This document shows positions 1 through 9,264 of a stretch of 37,386 nt of DNA, piece by piece; within the stretch, counting starts at the first letter, position 1, and each line of letters starts with the position of its first letter. Origin of the DNA: an uncultured Puniceicoccaceae bacterium (GTDB taxonomy: Bacteria > Verrucomicrobiota > Verrucomicrobiia > Opitutales > Coraliomargaritaceae); contig CAJQOS010000088.1 in assembly GCA_905479975.1 (NCBI GenBank), positions 1-37,386 on the forward strand, written 5' to 3'. Under the pieces are notes generated by a model. It was not told the origin of the DNA, made no database searches, and worked only from the letters and a program-made list of their open reading frames with translations. A program made the translations under genes and the position numbers.

Positions 1-25
1 TCCGCTCCACCTGCCTATTAGTATT

Positions 26-670
26 ATGAACATAGCCCTACTTGGTAAAAAGATAGGTATGACGCAGGTATTCGACGATGCAAATCGTTTGATCCCTGTC
101 ACTGTCATCGAAGCAGGTCCTTGCCCGGTCACACAGGTCAAGTCGACTGAGAAGGACGGATATGATGCCATTCAAATTGGCTTCCGTCAGCAAAAGGAGC
201 ACCGCCTGACTAAGGCTGCTCTTGGACACTTCAAAAAAGCTGGAGTTGAGCCGGTTGCAGAGCTCAGCGAGTTCCGCACTAATGGTGACACAGAAATCAA
301 CCTCGGCGATGTGCTGACAGTTGAGCACTTTGAAGCTGGCCAGAAAATTGACGTCATCGCGACAACTAAGGGGCGCGGCTTCCAAGGTGTTGTGAAGCGC
401 TACGGTTTTGCTGGTGGTCCTGCATCCCACGGTTCCATGTTCCACCGTCGTGGTGGTTCTTATGGTATGTGTCAGTGGCCCGGCCACGTGATCAAGGGCA
501 AAAAGATGCCAGGTCACATGGGCGATGTGCAACGCACAGTCCAGAACCTCGAAGTTGTTAAAGTGATTGCTGATAAGAATCTGATCCTTGTTAAGGGCAG
601 CATTCCTGGTTCACGTGGTGGCCTCGTCACCGTCCGCACTGCGATTAAAACAAAAGCCTCTAAGGCGTAA
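26..670 (+). CDS. rplC: 50S ribosomal protein L3
   Basis: L3 is a primary-binding protein of the large subunit, close to the peptidyl-transferase centre. The 214-residue protein has the conserved N-terminus (GKKIGMTQVFDD) and the loop HRRGGSYGMCQWPG near residues 140-153. Gln150 lies at the position that the PrmB methyltransferase modifies in other bacteria. The gene opens the window and is followed by rplD, as in S10 operons, so rpsJ is probably just upstream. No Shine-Dalgarno sequence is visible in the 25 bases before the ATG. Confidence 0.98.
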   Translation: MNIALLGKKIGMTQVFDDANRLIPVTVIEAGPCPVTQVKSTEKDGYDAIQIGFRQQKEHRLTKAALGHFKKAGVEPVAELSEFRTNGDTEINLGDVLTVEHFEAGQKIDVIATTKGRGFQGVVKRYGFAGGPASHGSMFHRRGGSYGMCQWPGHVIKGKKMPGHMGDVQRTVQNLEVVKVIADKNLILVKGSIPGSRGGLVTVRTAIKTKASKA

Positions 671-688
671 TCGAAGGGACATACTAAG

Positions 689-1324
689 ATGAAACTTAAC
701 GTATATACAGCTGACGGGACTCAGAGCGAAGAGAAGGAATTCTCAACGTTCCCCGCTTTCACCGACGACAAGGGCATCGCTGCTCTTCGTCAGGTAGTAA
801 TCGCGCATCAGGCGAATCTTCGCCAAGGCAATGCTTGCACAAAGACACGCGCTGATGTTCGTGGCTCTGGTAAGAAGCTCTTCCGTCAAAAGGGAAGTGG
901 CACGGCTCGCCAAGGTTCACGTCGCGCTCCGCACCAGCGTCATGGTGGTGTGGCACACGGCCCGAAGCCTCGCGACTACTCGCAAAAAATTAATAGCAAG
1001 ATGAAGGCGCTTGCGTTCCGTCGCGCTCTTTTCAATCGCGCAACCGAAGGCGGTCTTTCCGTTATCGAAGCGTTTGAAGTGAAGGAGCCTAAGACAAAGC
1101 TTTTCAATCAGGTGTTGACTGCGGTGCTTCCAAAGCGCGGCAAGGTGCTCATCATCGACGATGCTTTTGAAACAAATGCTGCACTGGCTGCTCGCAACAT
1201 CGATGGTCTTTCCCTCGCTGAAGCAGGTAACCTGAGCACTCTCGATGTTGTCCGCTACCGCCACATTATTGTGAGCGCTAAGGGCATCGAAACTATCATC
1301 GCTCGTGCAAACGGAGGACAGTAA
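689..1324 (+). CDS. rplD: 50S ribosomal protein L4
   Basis: L4 is an early-assembly large-subunit protein whose extended loop lines the exit tunnel; in some bacteria it also regulates its own operon. The protein has 211 residues. The basic loop RQGSRRAPHQRHGG around residues 74-88 is the tunnel extension. The gene lies 18 bp after rplC, and its stop codon shares one base with the rplW start, so translation of the two is probably coupled. A weak AAGGGA sits about 11 bases upstream of the start. Confidence 0.98.
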   Translation: MKLNVYTADGTQSEEKEFSTFPAFTDDKGIAALRQVVIAHQANLRQGNACTKTRADVRGSGKKLFRQKGSGTARQGSRRAPHQRHGGVAHGPKPRDYSQKINSKMKALAFRRALFNRATEGGLSVIEAFEVKEPKTKLFNQVLTAVLPKRGKVLIIDDAFETNAALAARNIDGLSLAEAGNLSTLDVVRYRHIIVSAKGIETIIARANGGQ

Positions 1325-1614
1325 TGATTATTGCAAATAATATTCTACGCGAATTTCGCGTTACTGAGAAGGCTGCGAATCTCGCGGCTAACTTGAACCA
1401 ATACACTTTCGAAGTGAACCCTCGCGCTAATCGCAAGGAAGTCGCTCGTGCAGTGGAGAAGGTGTTCAGTGTCTCAGTAACCAACGTAAACATTCTTAAC
1501 AGAAAGCCTAAAGCTAAGACAGACCGCTCTCGTGGTGGTCGTCCTGGCACTAAAGGTGGCCGCAAGATGGCCATTGTTAGCCTTAAGGAAGGAGATAAGA
1601 TCGAACTCGTCTAA
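1324..1614 (+). CDS. rplW: 50S ribosomal protein L23
   Basis: L23 sits at the polypeptide exit and is the docking site for trigger factor and SRP. The product has 96 residues with the usual layout: an N-terminal helix, then the basic hairpin KPKAKTDRSRGGRPGTKGG, then the C-terminal strand. The ATG overlaps the rplD TAA by one base, and a clear GGAGG inside the end of rplD serves as its ribosome-binding site. Confidence 0.97.
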   Translation: MIIANNILREFRVTEKAANLAANLNQYTFEVNPRANRKEVARAVEKVFSVSVTNVNILNRKPKAKTDRSRGGRPGTKGGRKMAIVSLKEGDKIELV

Positions 1615-1635
1615 GACGATAGAGACCTAAATATC

Positions 1636-2484
1636 ATGGCACTCGTAAAATCCAGACCTTTGACTCCAGGCACTCGTTTCCTCATCCGAAACAAGGCGGA
1701 CGTCTCCAAAAAGCAGCCTGAGCGTCAGCTCACTACTTACAATCACAAGAAGAAGGGTCGTAATTGCTACGGTCGTATCACTTCTCGTCGTCGTGGTGGT
1801 GGTCACAAGCGCGCTTATCGTATCATCGACTTCCGTCGCGACAAGCTGGACATTCCAGCAAATGTCCAGGCGATCGAGTATGATCCGAATCGCTCTTCTA
1901 ACATTGCTCTCCTCGCATATGCAGATGGTGAAAAGCGTTACATCCTCGCACCTCGCGGTGTGAAGGCTGGTGACAAGCTCATCAACTCAAGCGAGCGCGT
2001 CGATATCACGCCCGGTTTCAGCATGCCTCTCGCTGTGATCCCGCCAGCAACTAAGATTCACGCAATCGAATTGCACCCAGGCCGTGGCGCTCAAATCGCC
2101 CGTTCTGCTGGTCAATCCGCTCAGCTGATCTCGATTGATGGTGAGCGTGCAACTGTGAAGCTTCCTTCCGGTGAGATTCGTTTCCTCAACTCTCGTTGCC
2201 GTGCAACGATCGGTGAAGTCGGTAATCACGAACACGGCAGCCAAAGCCTCGGTAAGGCTGGTCGTAATCGCTGGTTGGGCCGTCGTCCGCGCGTTCGTGG
2301 TGTTGCGATGAATCCTGTCGATCACCCAATGGGTGGTGGTGAAGGTAAGACCTCCGGTGGTGGTCATCCGCAGTCTCCTTGGGGGCAACTCTCTAAGGGC
2401 TTCCCGACTCGTAAGAAGTCTAATCCAACAAATTCGCAGATTCTCGTTCGTCGTAACGGTCGTCAGCTGAAGAAAAAAAAGTAA
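1636..2484 (+). CDS. rplB: 50S ribosomal protein L2
   Basis: L2 is a 23S rRNA-binding protein needed for subunit association and peptidyl transfer. The length of 282 residues is close to the family norm. The conserved C-terminal segment with [12 protein letters not shown], including the important His, is present near residues 226-237. The C-terminus is strongly basic (KKKK). The gene lies 21 bp after rplW and 12 bp before rpsS. Confidence 0.98.
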   Translation: MALVKSRPLTPGTRFLIRNKADVSKKQPERQLTTYNHKKKGRNCYGRITSRRRGGGHKRAYRIIDFRRDKLDIPANVQAIEYDPNRSSNIALLAYADGEKRYILAPRGVKAGDKLINSSERVDITPGFSMPLAVIPPATKIHAIELHPGRGAQIARSAGQSAQLISIDGERATVKLPSGEIRFLNSRCRATIGEVGNHEHGSQSLGKAGRNRWLGRRPRVRGVAMNPVDHPMGGGEGKTSGGGHPQSPWGQLSKGFPTRKKSNPTNSQILVRRNGRQLKKKK

Positions 2485-2496
2485 ACTCTCTTAGCT

Positions 2497-2760
2497 ATGT
2501 CTCGTTCAATTAAAAAAGGTTTCTTTGTTGATCCGCATCTTGCCAAGAAGGTAACTGTGGCTCAGGCCAATAATGATCGCAAGCCGATCCAAACTTGGTC
2601 TCGTCGTTCGACGATCACTCCTGACTTCGTAGGTCTCAACCTCAACGTCCACAACGGTCGCAGCTTTCTGCCCGTTTATGTGACTGAGAATATGGTTGGC
2701 CACAAGCTTGGTGAGTTCTCGCCAACACGCACGTTCAAGGGCCACGTCGCCAGCAAGTAA
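2497..2760 (+). CDS. rpsS: 30S ribosomal protein S19
   Basis: S19 is a small-subunit head protein that pairs with S13. The 87-residue product contains [10 protein letters not shown] at the N-terminus and the family core [13 protein letters not shown]. The normal neighbour rplV is displaced by a 124-codon foreign gene that begins 23 bp downstream. No Shine-Dalgarno sequence is visible before the start. Confidence 0.97.
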   Translation: MSRSIKKGFFVDPHLAKKVTVAQANNDRKPIQTWSRRSTITPDFVGLNLNVHNGRSFLPVYVTENMVGHKLGEFSPTRTFKGHVASK

Positions 2761-2783
2761 TAAGTAAACCTCTTATTCACGTC

Positions 2784-3158
2784 ATGCACCTTTTGTCCGC
2801 ACAACGCTTATCAAAGCTCGCTAGCCTGTTCCTCTTCGGGGCACTGGTTGCCGGGTGCGTTGTGCGTGCGGAAGTTCCCGCTTTCGTCAAAGAGTCGATC
2901 TACAGCCCGAACGCAGCCACGGTCTCGACCGTGGTGCCTGCCCTTGCCGCAGACGTTGTCATTCTTGATGGCGGACTTGAGCAAGGCATCCGTCTGGGAA
3001 TGGTCTGCCGCATTAATCGCGGCGCACAAACGATCGGCGAATTGATTATTATCGAATCACGAAGCGACCGCTCCGCAGGACTCATCCTCGGACTGGTCGA
3101 CGACTCCACAATTCAAGCGGGAGACATTGCCCGCGTAAAAACACTTCAAAACAGCTGA
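2784..3158 (+). CDS. Putative lipoprotein or secreted protein inserted between rpsS and rplV
   Basis: I do not recognise this 124-residue protein as a ribosomal protein. Residues 1-24 look like a signal peptide (basic RLSK, then a hydrophobic LFLFGALVAG) that ends in VAGC, a plausible lipobox with Cys25. The mature part is a small, probably beta-rich domain with a GLEQGIRLGMVCRINRG motif, an IGELIIIE strand and a closing GDIARVKTL strand. That pattern recalls the C-terminal beta domains of FlgT-like envelope proteins, but the resemblance is loose. It fits tightly in the operon: 23 bp after rpsS and only 5 bp before rplV. Codon use (several GGA, CGA) is less biased than in its ribosomal neighbours. 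A functional role is unknown; an envelope function co-expressed with ribosome and SecY synthesis is inference. Confidence 0.8.
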   Translation: MHLLSAQRLSKLASLFLFGALVAGCVVRAEVPAFVKESIYSPNAATVSTVVPALAADVVILDGGLEQGIRLGMVCRINRGAQTIGELIIIESRSDRSAGLILGLVDDSTIQAGDIARVKTLQNS

Positions 3159-3163
3159 ATCTC

Positions 3164-3499
3164 ATGCAGGTCCAAGCCTATACCAAATACGCCCGTATGT
3201 CGCCCCGCAAGGTGCGCGATATCACCCGTGCCATCCAAGGCCGTAATGCTGCCGAAGCAGTCGAAATTTTGCGCTTTATTCCGCGCAAGTCGGCTCGTCT
3301 CGTAAGCAAAACGCTTCAGTCGGCAATCGCCAACGCGGAAAACAATAACAACCTGTCTTCGGATGCGCTCACAGTTGAGTCTGCAATCGTCGAGCAAGGT
3401 CCTACGTTTAAGCGTTTCCGTCCCGCAGCTCGCGGTTCGGCGCACCCTTACAAGAAGGCTACTAGCAATATTCGTATCGTCCTTACAGACGAAGCCTAA
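3164..3499 (+). CDS. rplV: 50S ribosomal protein L22
   Basis: L22 reaches from the subunit surface into the exit tunnel. The product has 111 residues. The N-terminal YARMSPRKVRDITR segment and the beta-hairpin tip FRPAARGSAHPYKKATSNI are present; changes in this hairpin give macrolide resistance in other bacteria, and it looks normal here. The start lies 5 bp after the inserted lipoprotein-like gene, so the two are almost certainly co-transcribed. Confidence 0.97.
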   Translation: MQVQAYTKYARMSPRKVRDITRAIQGRNAAEAVEILRFIPRKSARLVSKTLQSAIANAENNNNLSSDALTVESAIVEQGPTFKRFRPAARGSAHPYKKATSNIRIVLTDEA

Positions 3500-3522
3500 G
3501 TTAACACGACACCGATTTTATT

Positions 3523-4155
<633 letters not shown>

Positions 4156-4204
4156 TTCACACGTCACTTACGACACCTTTTTAATCTATTAAACTGAGCG
4201 AACA

Positions 4205-4618
4205 ATGGCATATCTTCCATCACGCACAAAATACCGCAAGGTTCACACTGGCCGCATCTACGGAACGGCTCAGTCGTGTAACACGCTCGCTTTCGGCGAT
4301 TTCGGTATCCAATCTCTCACTCGCGGTCGTATGACTTCCCAACAAATTGAAGCTGCTCGTGTTGCAATGACACGTAGCCTCAAGCGTAAGGGTAAAGTTT
4401 GGATCCGCGTTTTCCCGCACAAACCGGTTACCAAGAAGCCAGCTGAAACACGCATGGGTAAAGGTAAGGGGTCTGTTGAAAAGTGGGTCGCTGTGATCCG
4501 CCCGGGCACAATGCTCTTCGAAATCGCAGGTTGCACGCACTCTGCTGCTCAAGAAGCACTCCGCTTGGCTGATACTAAGCTTCCGTTCCACTGCCGCTTC
4601 GTGACTCGCGAAGACTAA
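4205..4618 (+). CDS. rplP: 50S ribosomal protein L16
   Basis: L16 binds near the A-site and helps position aminoacyl-tRNA. The length of 137 residues is standard. The N-terminus YLPSRTKYRKVHTGR and the motif KPAETRMGKGKG around residues 77-88 are diagnostic. A 49-bp gap separates it from rpsC, and the usual L16-L29-S17 order follows. Confidence 0.98.
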   Translation: MAYLPSRTKYRKVHTGRIYGTAQSCNTLAFGDFGIQSLTRGRMTSQQIEAARVAMTRSLKRKGKVWIRVFPHKPVTKKPAETRMGKGKGSVEKWVAVIRPGTMLFEIAGCTHSAAQEALRLADTKLPFHCRFVTRED

Positions 4619-4651
4619 GCGTAATTAATTTTATAAAAGGAATCATTTAAT

Positions 4652-4858
4652 ATGAGCACCACAAAAGATATCCGCGAAATGTCCGAAGTCGAAATCGAAA
4701 AGAAGCTACGCGACACGCACGATGCACACGTTAACCTTCGCTTGCGTAAGCAGACCGGTCAGGTCGAGCGCCCGCACGAATTTACTCAATTGCGTCGCGA
4801 AATCGCACGCCTCGAAACCATTCTCAAAGAGAAGAAGTTGGCTGCGGCCACTGCTTAA
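4652..4858 (+). CDS. rpmC: 50S ribosomal protein L29
   Basis: L29 is a small helical hairpin protein at the tunnel exit beside L23. The 68-residue product has the characteristic LRLRKQTGQVERPHEF centre and the terminal helix RREIARLETILKEK. A good ribosome-binding site (AAGGA) precedes the ATG. Confidence 0.95.
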   Translation: MSTTKDIREMSEVEIEKKLRDTHDAHVNLRLRKQTGQVERPHEFTQLRREIARLETILKEKKLAAATA

Positions 4859-4879
4859 TCTCAACAGCCGACACATAAT

Positions 4880-5158
4880 ATGGAAGCAACACGCAATTCC
4901 CGTAAGTCCCTGATTGGCACCGTAACGAGTCGTTCCGGAGACAAGACAATCAAAGTCACTTACCTCTACAAGATCCCACACCCGCTTTACCGTAAGGAAA
5001 TTAAGCGTAAGACAGTGGTTCACGCTCACGACGAAACAAATGACTGCTTCCTTGGTGATAAGGTTGAGATCATGGAAACACGTCCTCTTAGCAAGCTCAA
5101 GCGCTGGCGCGTCACTAAGGTTCTCGAACGAGCACCACGAGTTGGCGACGAAGCATAA
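4880..5158 (+). CDS. rpsQ: 30S ribosomal protein S17
   Basis: S17 is an OB-fold protein that binds 16S rRNA early in assembly. The protein has 92 residues with the signature GTVTSRSGDKTIKV followed by a YRKEIKRKTVVHAHDE segment. It lies 21 bp after rpmC and has no obvious Shine-Dalgarno sequence. Confidence 0.96.
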   Translation: MEATRNSRKSLIGTVTSRSGDKTIKVTYLYKIPHPLYRKEIKRKTVVHAHDETNDCFLGDKVEIMETRPLSKLKRWRVTKVLERAPRVGDEA

Positions 5159-5209
5159 GTGCTGCACGCTAAGTATTTTATTTTTTAACCGTATAACGGA
5201 GATTTAGAT

Positions 5210-5572
5210 ATGATTCAGATGAACAGCCGCGTTTTTATCGCGGATAACACAGGTGCCAAGGAAGCGGAGATGATCCGTCGCCTAGGGCAAAACAAGCGCA
5301 CAGCTGATGTTGGCGACGTAATCGTCTGCAACATCAAGGTGACGTCCACAGACTCATCCGTCAAAAAGGGTGAAGTCGTTAAGGCAGTCGTCGTTCGCAC
5401 CAAAGCTCCGATTCGTCGTGGTGATGGCAGCTACCTGCGCTTCGATAACAACGCAGTTGTTATCCTTAACGCCGATGGTAATCCCAAAGGCACACGTATT
5501 TTCGGACCGGTCGCTCGTGAGCTCCGTGCCAAATACATGAAAATCATTTCCCTAGCTCCGGAGGTTCTCTAA
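5210..5572 (+). CDS. rplN: 50S ribosomal protein L14
   Basis: L14 is a subunit-interface protein and the target of the silencing factor RsfS. The protein has 120 residues, near the usual 122, and begins [18 protein letters not shown]. The conserved [13 protein letters not shown] is near the C-terminus. A GGAG ribosome-binding site lies before the start. The stop is two bases from the rplX ATG. Confidence 0.97.
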   Translation: MIQMNSRVFIADNTGAKEAEMIRRLGQNKRTADVGDVIVCNIKVTSTDSSVKKGEVVKAVVVRTKAPIRRGDGSYLRFDNNAVVILNADGNPKGTRIFGPVARELRAKYMKIISLAPEVL

Positions 5573-5574
5573 TC

Positions 5575-5817
5575 ATGGCTAAAACAATTAAACGCGAACA
5601 AGAAGTTGTCGTCATCTCTGGCTCTCACAAGGGCAAGCGCGGTAAAGTTCTCTCTGTCAAAGCAGGGCAGAGCGTTATTATCGAAGGTGTCAACCTCATC
5701 ACTAAGTTCCTTCCAAAGTCTCAAGAGAACCCCGAAGGCGGTTCTGTAGAGCGCGAAACTCCAGTTCATTACTCAAATGTAGTGCTCGCTGAGAAGTTCG
5801 ACGCAAAGACAAAGTAA
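5575..5817 (+). CDS. rplX: 50S ribosomal protein L24
   Basis: L24 is an assembly-initiator protein of the large subunit. At 80 residues it is shorter than the roughly 100-residue average; the shortfall is in the C-terminal part. The KOW motif VVVISGSHKGKRGKVLSV is intact. A strong GGAGG inside the end of rplN serves as its ribosome-binding site. A 106-bp gap with a small hairpin follows before rplE. Confidence 0.95.
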   Translation: MAKTIKREQEVVVISGSHKGKRGKVLSVKAGQSVIIEGVNLITKFLPKSQENPEGGSVERETPVHYSNVVLAEKFDAKTK

Positions 5818-5834
5818 AAGGAAGCTTGCCAGAC

Positions 5835-5853
5835 TGAGTAAAATACTCATTTT
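5835..5853 (+). terminator. Small hairpin with T-run in the rplX-rplE gap
   Basis: TGAGTA and TACTCA form a 6-bp stem around an AAA loop and are followed by TTTT. The stem is AT-rich and weak. It could be an attenuator or an mRNA-processing site rather than a true terminator, because the operon continues on the same strand. Confidence 0.3.
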
Positions 5854-5923
5854 CACGCACTTTTTCCAAATCCACATCGACAATCCATTAATTTAGCCGG
5901 GACAGAAATCCGACTTAACTCCG

Positions 5924-6508
5924 ATGCAAACACCAGCACTCAAGACACAATACACCGAAAAGGTAATACCTGAACTCATGAAAAAGTTCGGTTTTGCTAA
6001 CCCACACCAGGTTCCTTCGGTCAAGAAAATCGTCATTAACTCGGGCTTTAGCGCGACTGATGACAAGAACCACATCCTGTATGTGAACCAAGAGATCGCC
6101 AAGATCGCTGCGCAGCGTCCCGTGACGACTAAAGCGAAGCTCAGTATCTCTAACTTCAAGCTCCGTGAAGGCCAGCCGATTGGCGTTAAGGTAACACTCC
6201 GTGGCCGCGCCATGTATGAGTTCCTTAACCGCTTGATCCAAGTTGCGCTTCCTTGCATTCGTGACTTTCGTGGCGTTCCTGCAAAGCTTGACGGTCAAGG
6301 TAACTACACGCTCGGTGTTTCTGATCACTCGATCTTCCCCGAAGTTAGCTCCGACGGCACAACAGCTACCATTGGTATGGATATTTGCATTAACACAAGT
6401 GCAAACAACGACGACGAAGGCCGTGAACTCCTCGCCCTCTTCGGAATGCCGTTCCGCAAGACTAGTTCCGAAGTTGCTGACGAAGAAGCAGCAGCCGCTC
6501 AAGCATAA
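5924..6508 (+). CDS. rplE: 50S ribosomal protein L5
   Basis: L5 binds 5S rRNA and contacts P-site tRNA. The protein has 194 residues, about 15 longer than the common form, owing to an Ala/Glu-rich C-terminal tail (EEAAAAQA). Core motifs KIVINSGF and GMPFRK are present. The start follows a 106-bp gap and has no visible Shine-Dalgarno sequence. Confidence 0.97.
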   Translation: MQTPALKTQYTEKVIPELMKKFGFANPHQVPSVKKIVINSGFSATDDKNHILYVNQEIAKIAAQRPVTTKAKLSISNFKLREGQPIGVKVTLRGRAMYEFLNRLIQVALPCIRDFRGVPAKLDGQGNYTLGVSDHSIFPEVSSDGTTATIGMDICINTSANNDDEGRELLALFGMPFRKTSSEVADEEAAAAQA

Positions 6509-6523
6509 CAGAAAGAATTTCTC

Positions 6524-6829
6524 ATGGCTAAAAAATCAGCAATCCAACGTAATCTCAAGCGCGTCCGTCTCATCGAGAAGTTCGCAGCCAAGCGTGCAGA
6601 ACTTAAAGCAATTCTTAAGAATCCGGAAACTCCGGATGAAGAGTTCTACAAGGCGCAAGCGAAGCTTACAAAACTTCCTAAGAACAGCTCTCCGATCCGT
6701 GCTCGTAACCGTTGCTCCGTCACCGGTCGTCCACGTGCTTACATCGGCAAGTTCGGTCTTTCTCGTCTCACTTTCCGCGAACTTGCCACACAAGGCAAAA
6801 TTCCCGGTGTGACAAAATCATCTTGGTAA
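6524..6829 (+). CDS. rpsN: 30S ribosomal protein S14, zinc-independent long form
   Basis: S14 is a head protein of the small subunit. This 101-residue version is the long type without the two CxxC pairs of the zinc-binding short form; only one Cys (in [10 protein letters not shown]) is present. The C-terminal [11 protein letters not shown] and TKSSW are typical. It is placed between rplE and rpsH as expected. Confidence 0.97.
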   Translation: MAKKSAIQRNLKRVRLIEKFAAKRAELKAILKNPETPDEEFYKAQAKLTKLPKNSSPIRARNRCSVTGRPRAYIGKFGLSRLTFRELATQGKIPGVTKSSW

Positions 6830-6871
6830 TCCACCAAGGCTCAATACACCCACTGAAAACCCATTAGTTAG

Positions 6872-7273
<402 letters not shown>

Positions 7274-7289
7274 TTCGGAGACTACTATA

Positions 7290-7826
7290 ATGAGCAGAAT
7301 TGGTAAACTTCCTATTCCCGTCCTTGATAAGGCAACAGTGGCTATTGACGGCCAGACTGTCCGCGTCGAAGGCCCTAAGGGTAAACTTGAAAAGACGTTC
7401 GATCGTTCTACGAACATCGAGATGGTCGACAATGAAATCCGTGTGACACCTGCTGATAGCAGTCGCCACGCCAAAGCAATGTTCGGCACTGTGCGTTCAA
7501 TCATCAACAACATGGTGATCGGCGTCGTCGAAGGTTATAAAAAAGAAATCGTTCTTAAGGGGGTCGGCTTCCGTGCTGTCCTCACTGGCAACGTTCTTGA
7601 CCTTGCACTTGGCTACTCACACCCGTGCCTCCTGACTATCCCAGAAGGCATCACCGTTAAAATCGCTGAAAATACGAAGCTGACTATCGAAGGTGCTGAT
7701 AAGCACATGGTTGGTGAAATCACAGCGACTATCTTTAATTACTACCCAGCCGAGCCTTATAAGGGCAAGGGTGTCCATATCGTCGGCAAATACGTCCGTC
7801 GTAAGGAGGGTAAGAAATCCGCTTAA
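7290..7826 (+). CDS. rplF: 50S ribosomal protein L6
   Basis: L6 is a two-domain protein near the sarcin-ricin loop and the factor-binding site. I start it at the ATG at 7290, giving 178 residues that begin MSRIGKLPIPV, with GGAG just upstream. The reading frame is open back to 7224, but those extra codons overlap rpsH. Both L6 repeats and the C-terminal motif PYKGKGVHIVGKYVRRKEGK are present. Confidence 0.97.
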   Translation: MSRIGKLPIPVLDKATVAIDGQTVRVEGPKGKLEKTFDRSTNIEMVDNEIRVTPADSSRHAKAMFGTVRSIINNMVIGVVEGYKKEIVLKGVGFRAVLTGNVLDLALGYSHPCLLTIPEGITVKIAENTKLTIEGADKHMVGEITATIFNYYPAEPYKGKGVHIVGKYVRRKEGKKSA

Positions 7827-7848
7827 TTTCTAAAGAGGCATACATACC

Positions 7849-8202
7849 ATGAAACTCGATAAGAAAAAATCTCTCTTACAGAAGCGCAAATGGCGCATTC
7901 GCAAGAAAATCAACGGCACCGCCGAACGACCACGTCTTGCAGTCACTTTCTCCAACAAGCACATCTATGCGCAATGCATTGATGATGTAAAGGGCCACAC
8001 ATTGGTCTATGTTACATCGCTTGCTAAGGATTCATCTCTTAAGGCAAACGCTGAGGGTGCACTTGCACTCGGTAAGACAGTCGCTGAGAAGGCAAAGGCA
8101 GCAGGCATCGAGTCTGTCGTTTTTGACCGCTCCGGTCGCCGCTACCACGGTTGCGTTAAATCATTTGCAGAAGCTGCCCGCGAGGGTGGTCTACAGTTCT
8201 AA
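7849..8202 (+). CDS. rplR: 50S ribosomal protein L18
   Basis: L18 brings 5S rRNA into the ribosome together with L5. The length of 117 residues is standard. The sequence has the basic N-terminus, [16 protein letters not shown], and the C-terminal [10 protein letters not shown] motif. A plausible AGAGG ribosome-binding site precedes the ATG. rpsE follows after 9 bp. Confidence 0.97.
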   Translation: MKLDKKKSLLQKRKWRIRKKINGTAERPRLAVTFSNKHIYAQCIDDVKGHTLVYVTSLAKDSSLKANAEGALALGKTVAEKAKAAGIESVVFDRSGRRYHGCVKSFAEAAREGGLQF

Positions 8203-8211
8203 GTTTACCAT

Positions 8212-8739
8212 ATGAGCAGACAAAACAGATCATTCTCTCAGAAGAAAGAGCCAGAAGAAGCACCCGAATTCGTTGAAAAGGTGGTTCACATTAACCGTTG
8301 CGCGAAAGTTGTAAAAGGCGGTCGCCGTTTCAGTTTCTCGGCTCTCGTTGTTACAGGTAATCAAAAAGGTAAAGTTGGCGTCGGTTACGGCAAAGCGAAG
8401 GAAGTTCCTGAAGCGATCCGTAAAGGCACAGAACAAGCCGAAAAGAACCTGGTTACTATCAAACTCCGCGGCGATACAATCCCACACCATGTGTTGGGTG
8501 AAGCTGACGGCGGTAAAGTTCTTCTTCGCCCGGCATCGGACGGAACAGGCGTAATCGCAGGTGGCGGTTGCCGCGCGGTTCTTGAGTCTGTCGGCATCAA
8601 GAACATTCTTTCTAAGTCTCTCGGTTCGAATAACCACCTTGCAATGGTCAAGGCGACAATGGCAGCACTCGTGCAGCTTCGTTCGAACGAGGAAATCAAA
8701 AACGTCCGTTTCGGTGATAAAGCCGCTGCGGAAGCGTAA
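8212..8739 (+). CDS. rpsE: 30S ribosomal protein S5
   Basis: S5 sits at the mRNA entry site and affects decoding fidelity. The protein has 175 residues with a polar N-terminal extension of about 20 residues ([10 protein letters not shown]). The double-stranded-RNA-binding core [20 protein letters not shown] follows, and the C-terminal domain has GVIAGG. rplO comes directly after it; rpmD (L30), usually found here, is absent. Confidence 0.97.
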   Translation: MSRQNRSFSQKKEPEEAPEFVEKVVHINRCAKVVKGGRRFSFSALVVTGNQKGKVGVGYGKAKEVPEAIRKGTEQAEKNLVTIKLRGDTIPHHVLGEADGGKVLLRPASDGTGVIAGGGCRAVLESVGIKNILSKSLGSNNHLAMVKATMAALVQLRSNEEIKNVRFGDKAAAEA

Positions 8740-8750
8740 GGATTATTATA

Positions 8751-9224
8751 ATGAATCTCGAAAACATTCCTACAATTACAGGAGCAACACACCCTACTAA
8801 GCGTCTTGGGCGCGGTGAGGGTAATGGGCGCGGTAAAACTTGCTGTCAGGGGCATAATGGCCAAAAGTCTCGTTCCGGCGGTGGTATCCGTATCGGCTTC
8901 GAGGGTGGTCAAATGCCACTCTATCGTAAGCTTCCACGTCGTGGCTTCAATAACTTTAACTTCAAGACTAGCTACCAGCTTGTCAACGTTGGGCAGCTCG
9001 CAAAACTCGAAGGAGACGTCGTCTCTCGCGAGGCTTTGATCGCAGCCGGTCTGATCCGTGACAACGAGCAAGGCGTTAAGCTGCTTGGTGATGGTGAAGT
9101 TTCCAAAGCATTTACGGTAACAGTCTGTAAAGTCTCTGCTTCTGCAAAGAAGGCAATTGAGGCAGCAGGCGGTAAGATCGTCGAAGCAACACCTGTTGTT
9201 GCAGAAACGAAGGCAGAGGCTTAA
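8751..9224 (+). CDS. rplO: 50S ribosomal protein L15
   Basis: L15 is a late-assembly protein of the large subunit. The 157-residue protein contains the Gly-rich N-terminal region RLGRGEGNGRGKTCCQGH, which differs from most homologues by the CCQ, and the core GFEGGQMPLYRKLPRRGF. It ends in an Ala/Lys/Glu-rich tail. A good AAGGA ribosome-binding site lies ahead of it. Confidence 0.97.
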   Translation: MNLENIPTITGATHPTKRLGRGEGNGRGKTCCQGHNGQKSRSGGGIRIGFEGGQMPLYRKLPRRGFNNFNFKTSYQLVNVGQLAKLEGDVVSREALIAAGLIRDNEQGVKLLGDGEVSKAFTVTVCKVSASAKKAIEAAGGKIVEATPVVAETKAEA

Positions 9225-9264
9225 TCGCATTCTCCTTTAATCGCTTCGTTTAGAGTTACCACTC

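Noticed and set aside
8385-9230. Minus-strand open frame of 281 codons opposite rpsE and rplO
   Set aside because: It lies fully antisense to two conserved genes and spans their junction; the product is Cys/Arg-rich and unstructured, so it is a shadow.
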